Shown in pieces: positions 51,122-59,878 of a DNA stretch of 64,000 bases. Both the position numbers and the translations under genes were made by a program. Source of the DNA: Paenibacillus sp. FSL R5-0517 (GTDB lineage Bacteria > Bacillota > Bacilli > Paenibacillales > Paenibacillaceae); assembly GCF_037974355.1 (NCBI RefSeq), contig NZ_CP150235.1, positions 6,510,001-6,574,000 of the forward strand. Direction: 5' to 3'. How positions within the stretch are numbered: position 1 is the stretch's first letter; the number at the start of each line of letters is the position of its first letter. The notes under the pieces are model-generated. The model saw nothing but the letters and a program-made list of their open reading frames with translations, was not told the DNA's origin and did not search any database.

Positions 51122-52549
51122 CTAATAACTCGTCTTCAACCAATTGTCCTTGGACCAAGTCAGTTTACCCGAACCCGCCCCATTGGATGCTGTGAGGCGT
51201 GCATTCAGCGTAGATGGATCATCCGTCGTATAGCTGTAAGGAAGTGTCGAGAAGCCATTCCAGGAGAATGATTTTACCACGGCCGGGACTGGTGCCAGTG
51301 GACTGCCAGATGTATCACTGCTGCCTCGGAAGGAGCTTCCATCCAAAGAATACATCGTATCGGTCACTCTGATTTTGCCGGTATAGGTCGGATCTGCCGG
51401 ATCGGTCTGATTGTTACGAACAGGATACAGCACGTCCTTGATGACCGATTTCTCCACCAATACAGCTCCGCTTTCCGTAGAGATAGCGCCATTGCCAATA
51501 ATATCGAACTTATAACCTTTGGACGCAATCGCTGTTGCCATTGCCGTTGTAATTTTGGCTTTAGCGGCACGTGCCCCTGTTGCATCCATCACGATGTTAT
51601 ACGCATGTGCGTTGCCTCCACGCAGGCGTGGCATCCGGTCCTGAATGTCTTTGTAGAGATTATGGTGCAGCGTCATGGACAGATTGGCATTAGCCGACTC
51701 CAGGCTGGTGGAACCGACCAGATGTCCTTTCTTTTGCGGTCCAGAGATGGCAATAATATCGGCTTTGCTGAGACCTACAGCACTGCTGCGCAGGTAGTTG
51801 TACATCGGATAGGAAGCCTTATTCGCTTCCAACTCGTTAATCTGCTGGGTAACCCAGCTGTTCGAGCTGCCGTCATCCCCTTTGAAGAGGGACCAGGAGA
51901 TGGTCACGCCGCTGGTTCCTTTTTTCGAATCGATGAGTCCGTCATAAGCTTTATTGAATGTACAGTGATCAATCCATACGTTGCTGTTCTCTTCCAGGGT
52001 GATATAATCCCAATCGTTCTTGTCGTAATCGCCTTTGGTCGATTCATCCCATTCCCATAACTCATCGAATTCCAGGTTGCGGATGATCACGTTGGAGCTT
52101 CGCTTCACGCTGATCGCAGCGTGTTTGATTTTGGAACCATTGGCGGAGAAAATGGTGAGTCCATTGAAACCGTCCACTGTAATTTTACTTACACCTGTCT
52201 GTTTCAATACAGGATGCGTCAACGCATCATTATGCTTGGCAAACGGCGAAGTCTGCGCTGCACTCGGAATCTCATTCCATCCCAGATTCAGATCGTTCAT
52301 GATCTCAACGACTTTGACACCGGAGTTCTTTTTCAGAGCCAGTGCCAGATCAGTCGCATTATACACTTTCTTATACGTAGCTGTGTTGGATTCGCTGACG
52401 ATGCCGCCGCCCGCGTTGCCTTGGGAGAAACCTGTAAGATTGTAGTCCGCATTGCCCGCTGCCTGCACACTTGCCGGTCCGGACAATAATGTTAGCCCCA
52501 AGGTTAGAGCCAAGGCTGCGCTGCACCAGCTTCGAATTGTAGTTTTCAT
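51122..52549 (-). CDS. Secreted pectate lyase, PL1 family
   Basis: 475 residues. Cleavable signal peptide (MKTTIRSWCSAALALTLGLTLLSGPASVQA, cut after QA). Parallel beta-helix with the Ca-binding and catalytic marks of PL1: SNVIIRNLEFDELWEWDESTKGDYDKNDWDYITLEENSNVWIDHCTFNKAYDGLIDSKKG, and HHNLYKDIQDRMPRLRGGNAHAYNIV, in which the arginines of RMPRLR serve as catalytic base. The enzyme cleaves polygalacturonate by beta-elimination. ATG at 52547-52549 has GGGAGG about 10 bases upstream. Single-gene unit. The region 52700-52731 upstream holds an inverted repeat (TCTGTAC / GTACAGA) of unknown role. Confidence 0.93.
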   Translation of the reverse strand: MKTTIRSWCSAALALTLGLTLLSGPASVQAAGNADYNLTGFSQGNAGGGIVSESNTATYKKVYNATDLALALKKNSGVKVVEIMNDLNLGWNEIPSAAQTSPFAKHNDALTHPVLKQTGVSKITVDGFNGLTIFSANGSKIKHAAISVKRSSNVIIRNLEFDELWEWDESTKGDYDKNDWDYITLEENSNVWIDHCTFNKAYDGLIDSKKGTSGVTISWSLFKGDDGSSNSWVTQQINELEANKASYPMYNYLRSSAVGLSKADIIAISGPQKKGHLVGSTSLESANANLSMTLHHNLYKDIQDRMPRLRGGNAHAYNIVMDATGARAAKAKITTAMATAIASKGYKFDIIGNGAISTESGAVLVEKSVIKDVLYPVRNNQTDPADPTYTGKIRVTDTMYSLDGSSFRGSSDTSGSPLAPVPAVVKSFSWNGFSTLPYSYTTDDPSTLNARLTASNGAGSGKLTWSKDNWLKTSY

Positions 52550-52802
52550 AGAATTCATTCCTCCCGAAATATGATGATTACATTCGTCCATCGCTGCCAA
52601 GCCATGTTACGAAGGACATGCCCTCAATGTAAGTGTTGAGAGCGATTACAACAATAATCCCTGTCTCACATGTAGGAGGAACTGCCGATGTGGCAAGGAT
52701 CTGTACTGTAAGCAACCTTGAATCGTACAGAGTTAACTTGAGGAGTAAGATTTCCGGGATACTTTGAGACAGCAAGGCGGTGTCGGATAAAATGAAAACA
52801 AA

Positions 52803-52833
52803 AAAGCAGGACTGCATCTGCTGCAGACCTGCT
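52803..52833 (-). terminator. Terminator of the UPF0316 gene
   Basis: Stem AGCAGGTCTGCA / TGCAGTCCTGCT (one internal mismatch) followed by TTTTTT on the minus strand, immediately after the stop codon. Confidence 0.8.
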
Positions 52834-52838
52834 CGATT

Positions 52839-53354
52839 TTACTTTTTGATGGAACGTGTCCAGAAGCCGCCATGGAACTGTTTGGGCTCTACGGTAATGA
52901 CAAATGCTTTGGGGTCCAGATCGAGAATCGTCTGATAGAGCAGTTTCTGGTTTTTGCGTTTCGCCAGAATCTCCATCACAAGCCGATCCCCGTCACGTCC
53001 GCTACCCACCCATGCAGTAACGCCGTACCCTTTATCTCGAAGTGCATTCGCGACGTTGCCCCCCATCTGGTTACAGATGACTTTAACGGTAACGTAACCG
53101 AGTGCAATCTTTTCTTCAATCCAGGCTCCGAGCAACACACCAAGTCCGTATCCCACCGCATACACGATTAAGGCAGAAGGTTGGGTCAGATATTTAAGCA
53201 CCAGATTCAGGCCGAGCACATAGATCACAATCTCACCCATGCTGATCAGTGCGGCGATATATTTCTGTCCTTTGAGCGTCAGAATCATCCGGAGTGTATA
53301 AGCCGATACGTACACAATCTGGATCAAAAAGATAAATACCAATATTTTAAACAA
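52839..53354 (-). CDS. UPF0316 / DUF2179 membrane protein (YebE-like)
   Basis: 171 residues: three N-terminal helices (LFKILVFIFLIQIVYVSAYTLRMILTLKG, YIAALISMGEIVIYVLGLNLVLKYL, ALIVYAVGYGLGVLLGAWIEEKIALGYV) and a soluble DUF2179 domain (ALRDKGYGVTAWVGSGRDGDRLVMEILAKRKNQKLLYQTILDLDPKAFVITVEPKQFHGGFW). TTG at 53352-53354 is chosen because AAAGAGGG lies 7 bases upstream and the length fits the family; a longer ATG frame reads through this site. Function unknown, possibly a nucleotide-sensing membrane protein. Confidence 0.85.
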   Translation of the reverse strand: MFKILVFIFLIQIVYVSAYTLRMILTLKGQKYIAALISMGEIVIYVLGLNLVLKYLTQPSALIVYAVGYGLGVLLGAWIEEKIALGYVTVKVICNQMGGNVANALRDKGYGVTAWVGSGRDGDRLVMEILAKRKNQKLLYQTILDLDPKAFVITVEPKQFHGGFWTRSIKK

Positions 53355-53701
53355 TCGTAATCCCTCTTTCCTGGCCTTCACAAGTGAATCGGCCCTTTGC
53401 TGCATCTACTCGACGATTTCGTTTTATCCATACTTCCTGTACGTTCGCTCTATCTCCATCATTGGACGTTATACCCTCATTCTAAACGGTTGAATGTCAA
53501 TTCGGAGGCATTTTCTGCTCTTCGTCATGCCGGAACTGCCATTATAGAACCGTTTATACCGATTATCAACCCGGGCGAAGGTCCCAGGGGCGAAAACTGG
53601 TGACTGTGAATATGCTGTATCATCATAAAATCGAGCATAATTGCACAGGATACCGGGTCAGAATCAGGATGGATGAGGCAAAACAAAAAGGAGGTACCGG
53701 C

Positions 53702-54916
53702 ATGCAGCTATGGCAGGAGATGGAACGGGAAGGCATGGAGGAACTCATTTTTTGCCATGATGCAGTTAGTGGGTTGAGGGCAGTCATTGCGATTCATAGT
53801 ACAGCCCTTGGTCCTGCACTGGGTGGATGCCGCTACTGGACGTATGCATCCGAGGAAGAGGCTGTTCGGGACGCCGTGAAGCTTGCCAAAGGCATGACGT
53901 ACAAAAATGCAATCTCTGGACTGCCCTATGGCGGCGGGAAGGTGGTCATATGGGATGGTCCTTTTGCAAGGAATGCAAAACCGGATGAGGTTAGTTGTGA
54001 ATCTCAGAGCGTTGAGCATGTCGCTGGAGATCTGAAGATAGAGCAACAAGAGAGCCTTGCCTCTGAAGGGGAAATCGTTGCTGAGGAAGTGTCGCATCAT
54101 ATCGATGGGAGCCCGGATACAGACGTATCCAGGCGGGCGCAGCGCTTTCGCGCACTGGGTCGTTGTCTGGAGCGGCTGAACGGGCGCTACGTGACCGGCC
54201 TTGATCTGGGTACCACGGCGACAGACATGGACCAGATCCGAATGGAGACCGCACATGTGACGGACACCACCGGTTCACTTGGGGCGCAGGATGACTTCAC
54301 TGCCGAGATGACCGCCTACGGCGTACACATCGGCATTGTGACCTCGCTGCGCCAGCAAGGCATTGCATCTTTGCAGGGCATTCCCGTTGCCGTCCAGGGA
54401 CTGGGCAAGGTCGGGCATGCCCTGTGCCGTTACCTGCATGCAGCCGGGGCACGGCTCATTGTGGCAGACGTTGTACCAGAGCGTGTACAACGTGCCCTTG
54501 TGCAGTTCAGCGGCGCCATTTCGGCCGATCCGGCCCATATCCACGCCGCTGACTGCAAGGTCTTCGCCCCCTGTGCTCTGGGGGGCGTACTGACCCCGGC
54601 AACGGTGGAGGAGCTGCGCTGCTCCATCGTTGCCGGGGCGGCCAACAACCAGCTGAGTGAACGACAGCTGGTTGTTGGCCGCATGCAGGCGCGCGGCATC
54701 CTGTACGCGCCTGATTACGTGCTCAACGCAGGCGGAATCATCTCTACCGCCTACGAGCTGGAAGGCGCCGGGCCTGACCAGATCCGCCAAAAGGTGGCGG
54801 GGATTGCAGGCACGCTAAGCAAGGTATACGCAGAAGCTGCGCAATCTGCGATCTCTACAGCCGATGCAGCCGATCGGCTAGCAGAATCCATCCTTCAATC
54901 AGGCCACAAGAGATAG
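53702..54916 (+). CDS. Leucine/Glu/Phe/Val dehydrogenase-like enzyme with a large insertion
   Basis: 404 residues; family members have about 365. N-terminal domain: MEELIFCHDAVSGLRAVIAIHSTALGPALGGCRYWTYASEEEAVRDAVKLAKGMTYKNAISGLPYGGGK, placing Lys68 and Lys80 exactly as in leucine dehydrogenase. The expected catalytic Asp appears as Asp168 in GLDLGTTATDMD rather than near 115, because about 53 extra, Glu/Ser-rich residues lie around positions 86-146. The NAD-binding domain (AVQGLGKVGHALCRYLHAAGARLIVADV) and IVAGAANNQL..LYAPDYVLNAGGI are intact. AAAGGAGG precedes the ATG. It would deaminate branched-chain amino acids, if active. The second half is more GC-rich than its neighbours. Confidence 0.88.
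   Translation: MQLWQEMEREGMEELIFCHDAVSGLRAVIAIHSTALGPALGGCRYWTYASEEEAVRDAVKLAKGMTYKNAISGLPYGGGKVVIWDGPFARNAKPDEVSCESQSVEHVAGDLKIEQQESLASEGEIVAEEVSHHIDGSPDTDVSRRAQRFRALGRCLERLNGRYVTGLDLGTTATDMDQIRMETAHVTDTTGSLGAQDDFTAEMTAYGVHIGIVTSLRQQGIASLQGIPVAVQGLGKVGHALCRYLHAAGARLIVADVVPERVQRALVQFSGAISADPAHIHAADCKVFAPCALGGVLTPATVEELRCSIVAGAANNQLSERQLVVGRMQARGILYAPDYVLNAGGIISTAYELEGAGPDQIRQKVAGIAGTLSKVYAEAAQSAISTADAADRLAESILQSGHKR
54640..54680. repeat. Perfect 16-bp inverted repeat inside the dehydrogenase gene
   Basis: GGCCAACAACCAGCTG (54640-54655) and its exact complement (54665-54680), separated by 9 bases. It encodes ANNQLSERQLVVG. Only the first arm corresponds to the conserved ANNQL motif. Confidence 0.85.
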
Positions 54917-54959
54917 GGCGCCCCCTCCTGGAGAACCTCCACTGCTTTACTTCATTCTA

Positions 54960-55150
54960 AAGAACCTGATACACGCTATTTGGTCCTTTTAGCATGGATC
55001 TAATATCTAACGAATCTCAGACACGTTATTGTGCCTAGTTTGGTCCTTTTTCAAGCTAAATAACTACTTTTCCGAAGGATAGCGTTCCTGAGGTTCGTTA
55101 GAATTTATATTTCATGTTTTTTCCCCGAATAGGTTGTCTCAGGTTCGTTA
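54960..55150. repeat. Four-unit repeat cluster, two direct then two inverted
   Basis: Units of about 21 bases at 54960-54980 (degenerate, AGAACCTGATACACGC), 55008-55029 (TAACGAATCTCAGACACG), and inverted at 55079-55100 and 55129-55150 (each ending AGGTTCGTTA). Unit starts are about 50-70 bases apart. Same design as 33627-33819. The gap 54917-55286 contains only this cluster and a terminator. Confidence 0.7.
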
Positions 55151-55194
55151 GCGCTGAGGCCGAAGATTTCTTTGGGGTAGTATCACCTATCAAA

Positions 55195-55233
55195 AAGAGC
55201 TAACCCCCGACATCCGTGTTCAGGTTAGCTCTT
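55195..55233. terminator. Terminator after the ABC exporter permease gene
   Basis: Stem AAGAGCTAACC / GGTTAGCTCTT with a 17-base loop and five T beyond it on the minus strand. Confidence 0.75.
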
Positions 55234-55286
55234 ATACCCTCTCTTATTGTTTAGCCCTCTTACTCTCTTTCTCTACTACTCTATTC

Positions 55287-56954
55287 TTAAACGGCAACCG
55301 GCCTCTTATCCGCTGTCTTCTTCTCCCGAAACAGCAGCGTCCACAGCAACACATTCGCCACAATCAGAATTGCACCATAGATCCATACGCCACCCGACAC
55401 TGAGCGGAAAAAGACATGGACTCCCCATAACATGGCAAGCACAGGGAGGGCGGCAAATACATACCAGCCATCACTTTGTTGCGCCATACTGAAGGATTGG
55501 GAGAACGGCGGCTTCCGCAGCAACAACTTGCCTGCCAGCGGAACAAGCGCAGTCGCCGTTAACAAGATGATCGCAATATCCGGCAGTATCCGTAATCCAA
55601 ATGTCCAGGTGAACAGAATGGCATTTGCCAGAAATATAGGCAGGAACATGTTGCACAGGAATGCCTTCAGAGCGCCTTTATACAATGCACTATCATTCGC
55701 CATCGGTGCAGCGCGAAAGGTCCAGAACGCCTTGTATTGTCCCGAAAATTTCAGCATGACTACCACCGTTACAACCAGCATCAGCACGATGTAAAACGTA
55801 TATACGAACGAACTTTGCCTGAACTCCGCCCAGGTGGAGGATTGCAATTGGGTAAACCAAAATATATAAGGCAAAACAAAGGATAAGCCAAGCGATGGAT
55901 ACACCTTCAGCTTAAATTCCCGTTCATTACGCATCATGCTGGCGGACAGACGGAAGCAAGCCTGCTCCTCTCTGGAACGACTGACCACCTTGGAGATTAA
56001 CCGATCCCAGGTTCCGCGTCTGCGTCCAGAAGACTCACCCGAGTGTGCCATTTTCTCCAAATACAACTCAAAGGAAGGCATTAGCTTCACATATACGATC
56101 AGACTCACCAAAGGAACCAAGACTGCGAGTGCTGTAAAGGTATACATCCATATATTCCCGCCCCCTGCAAATAACCATTCATAGACAGCCGCATACCATA
56201 ACGGAGGTAACAACAATTGCCACCAAGCGGGGGTAAATACCATACCAAAATCAAACATGTCGAACGAGCGGATGACCAGCTGATAACCGATTGCAATTCC
56301 CACGGACAGCAGAATCTGCACCATATTGATCATATCCTTCAGCTTCTCGCCATCCAGAAACTTCATCATGAGAAGATAAACCAAGGACGTGGTCACTAGA
56401 ATCAGCATGTTGATCAGAATTAATTCCACAAGGAAGATCAGAAAGAATCCGATGCCATGCGTAATTAATGCGGCAATTAGCGGTACACCTGTTAACGAAC
56501 CCGTCAGCAGGAACAGATAGATACCTGCATGAATGGCTCGGGCCATACCTACCGTTCGCCCATTAACAGGCTTCGTCATGATAATATTACGGTCCCGGAT
56601 GTCCAGCAGTACGGAGGAGAAATCCGAGATCATGGACGTCATGATCATAAACATTAAGATGCCGAACACCAGACCCATCTGAAGCATGAAATGCCCTGTA
56701 TCCCACACAATAAAGGGAACCATCATCAGTCCCATTAATCCATACAACCACAGGGATCGATGAAACTGATTACCTTCCTTGCGCTCTTTTTTCCCTGAAT
56801 TGTTGGACAAAATAGTAGGAACTCTGCGTTGATCCATCTGGAACTTCACCCGCAAAATCAGGCGCAGTGCATCATAATCTGCTCCTGTTCTGGCGATGAT
56901 TGGACGAAAGCGATCCAGAATCTTCAGCGTGCGGAAGTCGGAGGTTTCCTCCAT
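55287..56954 (-). CDS. ABC transporter permease, large polytopic type
   Basis: 555 residues with about twelve hydrophobic segments, for example SLWLYGLMGLMMVPFIVW, MGLVFGILMFMIMTSMI, AGIYLFLLTGSLTGVPLIAALITHGIGFFLIFLVELILINMLILV and FVYTFYIVLMLVVTVVVML. The N-terminal cytosolic stretch precedes TM1. ATG at 56952-56954 has AGGAGGTG at 7 bases and sits one base after the ATPase stop codon. The two genes form a two-component ABC system resembling B. subtilis YthPQ or EcsAB; cargo unknown. Confidence 0.85.
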   Translation of the reverse strand: MEETSDFRTLKILDRFRPIIARTGADYDALRLILRVKFQMDQRRVPTILSNNSGKKERKEGNQFHRSLWLYGLMGLMMVPFIVWDTGHFMLQMGLVFGILMFMIMTSMISDFSSVLLDIRDRNIIMTKPVNGRTVGMARAIHAGIYLFLLTGSLTGVPLIAALITHGIGFFLIFLVELILINMLILVTTSLVYLLMMKFLDGEKLKDMINMVQILLSVGIAIGYQLVIRSFDMFDFGMVFTPAWWQLLLPPLWYAAVYEWLFAGGGNIWMYTFTALAVLVPLVSLIVYVKLMPSFELYLEKMAHSGESSGRRRGTWDRLISKVVSRSREEQACFRLSASMMRNEREFKLKVYPSLGLSFVLPYIFWFTQLQSSTWAEFRQSSFVYTFYIVLMLVVTVVVMLKFSGQYKAFWTFRAAPMANDSALYKGALKAFLCNMFLPIFLANAILFTWTFGLRILPDIAIILLTATALVPLAGKLLLRKPPFSQSFSMAQQSDGWYVFAALPVLAMLWGVHVFFRSVSGGVWIYGAILIVANVLLWTLLFREKKTADKRPVAV

Positions 56955-56955
56955 A

Positions 56956-57741
56956 TCAGTACACCTCCTGCACAATCGATACGAATCGCTCAGCAATGGC
57001 TTTGTGCTCATTGAAACCCGTCAATTGATTAAATACTTCCTCGAGCGTGCCTTCCATGGATTGTTGTTGGAGCTGCTTAAACGTACCGTCTGCCACGACG
57101 CGTCCTTCAGCGATCAGTACAATCCGACTGCTGATCTTCTCCACCACATCCATGATGTGGGACGAATAAAAGATGGTTGTACCCTTGGCTGACAACTGCG
57201 ATAAAATCTCTTTCACCACCATCACACTATTGGCATCCAGTCCGCTGAGAGGTTCATCCAGGAACAACAGATCCGGGTCATGCAGCAGTGCAGAGATTAA
57301 CAACACCTTCTGCCGCATACCTTTGGAAAAGGAGGCAATACGGGAATGATATGATTTTTCGAGTCCAAAACAATCCATCAATAGCTTGGCTTTATAATCC
57401 GCATCTTCATAGGACATGCCGTATAACTCTCCCGTAAACGTCAGGTACTCCGCAGGAGTTAATTGTTCGTATAATTCCGCGACCTCCGGAACATAGCCTA
57501 TTTTGCGTTTATACTCCACATCCCCATCCGCAATATCCTTACCAAAGATTCGCACCGTGCCCACATATCCTTCAACCAGCCCGAGTAAAATCTTAACCGT
57601 CGTACTCTTGCCGGCTCCGTTGGGACCAATATATCCAATCATCTCACCGCGATTCACTTCCAGATCGATGCCATTCAACACATAACGCCCGTTGTATCTC
57701 ATACGCAAGCCTTCAATGGATAGCACATGTTGTTCACTCAC
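56956..57741 (-). CDS. ABC transporter ATP-binding protein
   Basis: About 261 residues. Walker A GYIGPNGAGKST, Q-loop region GYVPEVAELYEQLTPAEYLTFTGELYG, signature ASFSKGMRQKVLLISALLHDP, Walker B LLFLDEPLSGLD, H-loop YSSHIMD. The ABC signature is FSKGMRQK, usual in drug and bacteriocin-type exporters. The GTG at 57739-57741 is preferred over the GTG 12 bases upstream, which directly abuts the AGGAG site. Partner of the adjacent permease. Confidence 0.88.
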   Translation of the reverse strand: MSEQHVLSIEGLRMRYNGRYVLNGIDLEVNRGEMIGYIGPNGAGKSTTVKILLGLVEGYVGTVRIFGKDIADGDVEYKRKIGYVPEVAELYEQLTPAEYLTFTGELYGMSYEDADYKAKLLMDCFGLEKSYHSRIASFSKGMRQKVLLISALLHDPDLLFLDEPLSGLDANSVMVVKEILSQLSAKGTTIFYSSHIMDVVEKISSRIVLIAEGRVVADGTFKQLQQQSMEGTLEEVFNQLTGFNEHKAIAERFVSIVQEVY

Positions 57742-57892
57742 TTCGTTATCCACTCCTGTCTCTACTTTTTCTACAATTCTACTAGTTTACCACAGTTTGG
57801 TATGATGTTGATCGGAATTAAATCATGATATGACCCAACATCTGCATATTCCATGGAGTAAGAGCATCACATAACAAGCGTGAACACATCAC

Positions 57893-57934
57893 AAAGCCCC
57901 TGTCTCATCTTAAGGGAAGAGACAAGGGCTTTAT
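57893..57934. terminator. Hairpin after the GH43 gene
   Basis: Stem AAAGCCC.TGTCTC / GAGACA.GGGCTTT with one mismatch and a loop of about 12 bases. Poor T run on the minus strand, so terminator strength is uncertain. Confidence 0.55.
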
Positions 57935-57935
57935 C

Positions 57936-57969
57936 TGTAGCTTTATCTATAATGTAGCTTTATCTATAA
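57936..57969. repeat. Two tandem copies of a 17-bp unit
   Basis: TGTAGCTTTATCTATAA at 57936-57952 and again, identical, at 57953-57969. A partial third copy (GCTTTATCTG) precedes them within the hairpin arm. Confidence 0.85.
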
Positions 57970-57999
57970 TTGGAATCTTATTTCTAATATCTAACCGTC

Positions 58000-59514
58000 T
58001 TACTGCACTTTAACAATCTGAAAATGCTGATTCGTACCGCCATTATCCGTCCACTGGATGGCCGCAGCACCATCTGCCAACGATTGACCGGAGATGTCCA
58101 AAACCTTGCCTGTACTGCGGTTCTTCAGTTTATAATAACCACCACCTACATGGACGAGCTGCCATTGCTGGCTAGCCCAACCCCCGTCATTCCACTGTTC
58201 AATAACAGCCCCATCGGCCGTGGAACCATTCTCCACACCGATCAGCTTGCCGCTGGAACGGTTGATGATTTTGACATAACCGCCACCTGCATCGGTAATC
58301 TGCCACTGTTGACTCATTGTTCCCCCATCTGTTCGCTGCTCCACATCCGCACCGTTGGCAGAAGAACCCCCGATGACATTTAGCAACTTGTTACTCTTAC
58401 GGCTAATCAGCTGATATGAAGCATTCGGGTCCCAGACATCCGGTGTATTCACTCCAGTCACGGTACCTGTTGCTGTATCAATCGTGATACTGCTGGCCCA
58501 GTTCATCGCCAGACTGGTTGCGCTTGGGAACGAGAGTGGCAGCCAGACATACTTGGAATCCTGCACAGGTCCGCTCCACGCTCCAGCCCAGCGATCGCCC
58601 ATGTAGAGATAGGATGTGGTCTGAGAACCTTCTACCGGAACGACATAGGTGGATTGGGAACCATATGTTGTGCTGTCTCCGAAGTTGCTAAGGCCGCTCC
58701 ATGTGCCTGTAATACTGGAGGCTGTTGCATATTTGGCCTGATTTGGATTCCAGCCGGTTGCACCCGAGGTGATCAGGAAGTAAACGCCGTCTTTTTTGAA
58801 TAAAGCAGGTGCTTCACGATATTGTCCGGGCCACAGTGTTGTGACAAGGGATTCCACACCCAGGAAATCCGGGGTCAGTTTATATATATTCAGATCGGCA
58901 TTCACTCGGGTCGCGGAGATCAGATAAGCGGTTCCGTTATCGTTATATACCGTCATATCTCTGGAATCATACCCAAGTGGACGATAGCTGCCCACATACG
59001 TGTAGTTTCCATCAACCGTACTAGAAGTAGCTACAGCCACTCTGGCTTCGCCATAATCCAGACCATTCTCCTTGTGCATCCAAAGCACGTATTTGCCCGT
59101 GGCACTGTTGTAGATGACCTTCGGGCGTTCAATGTTGGAGATATTCAGCTCGGTCGCTGAGCTGCTGGTGAGCACATCATTACGGTACTCCCAGTTCTTC
59201 AGATCCGATGAACGATACACGGACACGGCCTTGAACGTTCCATTCGCATTTCGGTTCTCCCCAAACCAATAATAGTACCCATTCGCCTTGATCATCCCGC
59301 CCCCATGAGCATGAACGATGTTGCCATTGGTGTCCTTGAACTGTACCCCGTTCGTTACATTGAGCGGAGCAGCTGAAGCATTTGGTCCGGGTGCGAGCAG
59401 CATGCCTACTGATTGCAGCACTAGCACCAAAATAAGCAGATAACTCAAGCGCCGAGTAAATCGAAAACGGCGTGAGTGTGTATTCTTTTTCAACCATCCA
59501 TCGTTCATAGCCAT
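58000..59514 (-). CDS. Secreted GH43 enzyme with ricin-type lectin domain (exo-beta-1,3-galactanase-like)
   Basis: 504 residues. Signal sequence (LSYLLILVLVLQSVGMLLAPGPNASA), then a five-bladed GH43 propeller resembling subfamily 24: IVHAHGGGMIKANGYYYWFGENRN, NISNIERPKVIYNSATGKYVLWMHKEN, YDSRDMTVYNDNGTAYLISA, GQYREAPALFKKDGVYFLITSGATGWNPN. The C-terminal 125 residues hold three ricin/CBM13 repeats (SQQWQI, SQQWQL, NQHFQI). The likely substrate is the beta-1,3-galactan backbone of plant arabinogalactan. ATG at 59512-59514 follows GGAGGTG at 9 bases. A cre-like site lies about 30 bases upstream. Confidence 0.88.
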   Translation of the reverse strand: MAMNDGWLKKNTHSRRFRFTRRLSYLLILVLVLQSVGMLLAPGPNASAAPLNVTNGVQFKDTNGNIVHAHGGGMIKANGYYYWFGENRNANGTFKAVSVYRSSDLKNWEYRNDVLTSSSATELNISNIERPKVIYNSATGKYVLWMHKENGLDYGEARVAVATSSTVDGNYTYVGSYRPLGYDSRDMTVYNDNGTAYLISATRVNADLNIYKLTPDFLGVESLVTTLWPGQYREAPALFKKDGVYFLITSGATGWNPNQAKYATASSITGTWSGLSNFGDSTTYGSQSTYVVPVEGSQTTSYLYMGDRWAGAWSGPVQDSKYVWLPLSFPSATSLAMNWASSITIDTATGTVTGVNTPDVWDPNASYQLISRKSNKLLNVIGGSSANGADVEQRTDGGTMSQQWQITDAGGGYVKIINRSSGKLIGVENGSTADGAVIEQWNDGGWASQQWQLVHVGGGYYKLKNRSTGKVLDISGQSLADGAAAIQWTDNGGTNQHFQIVKVQ

Positions 59515-59539
59515 ATCGTAATGCACCTCCATGTTTTTT

Positions 59540-59554
59540 ATGAAGCGCTTACAT
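59540..59554 (-). promoter_or_regulatory. cre-like site before the GH43 gene
   Basis: On the minus strand ATGTAAGCGCTTCAT, close to the CcpA consensus (TGTAAGCGCTTnCA) but one base short in the right half. Suggests catabolite repression of the galactanase. Confidence 0.4.
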
Positions 59555-59741
59555 AAAATAAAGTCGATATGTCACATCTGCCTCCGATCGATGATGCATT
59601 TTAACATTAGAATTCCTGGCAAGATTAATTGGCTCAGCTTCACCTCCTTGTTTCCGATTGTAGCTGCCATGTCCCTGCTCGAATAGTGAACAATCCGGCG
59701 GAACATGTACAATTCCATACTCCCCGCTCTCCAAAGAAAGC

Positions 59742-59766
59742 AAAAAGACGCTTCCTCCGAAGCGTC
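59742..59766 (-). terminator. Terminator downstream of the first PepSY gene
   Basis: Perfect 8-bp stem GACGCTTC / GAAGCGTC with loop GGAG-type, followed by five T on the minus strand. Confidence 0.75.
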
Positions 59767-59878
59767 CTCTGCTATACCTGATCTGCCCCTTCATGATGTA
59801 ACAATCTCTAGCTGTGTAGGCTGTTCATAGGCAGGTTTTAAATATGATGTTTTATCAGCGTATACTCGCCCTTATAGC

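Larger units (their letters stand above)
59515..59878 (-). other. Intergenic region between GH43 and PepSY genes
   Basis: Holds the cre-like site and the terminator listed separately. An isolated AAGGAGGTGA stretch near 59640-59650 resembles a ribosome binding site but no plausible start codon or conserved frame follows it at normal spacing. No gene seen. Confidence 0.5.

Noticed and set aside
52578-52817. Minus-strand open frame of 79 codons upstream of the pectate lyase
   Set aside because: It spans the promoter region and the terminator of the neighbouring gene and has no ribosome binding site.
54275-54790. Minus-strand open frame of about 170 codons within the dehydrogenase gene
   Set aside because: It arises from the high GC content at third codon positions; the sense strand encodes conserved NAD-binding motifs.
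59549-59794. Minus-strand open frame of 81 codons between GH43 and PepSY genes
   Set aside because: It contains the terminator at 59742-59766 near its start and no recognisable motif.
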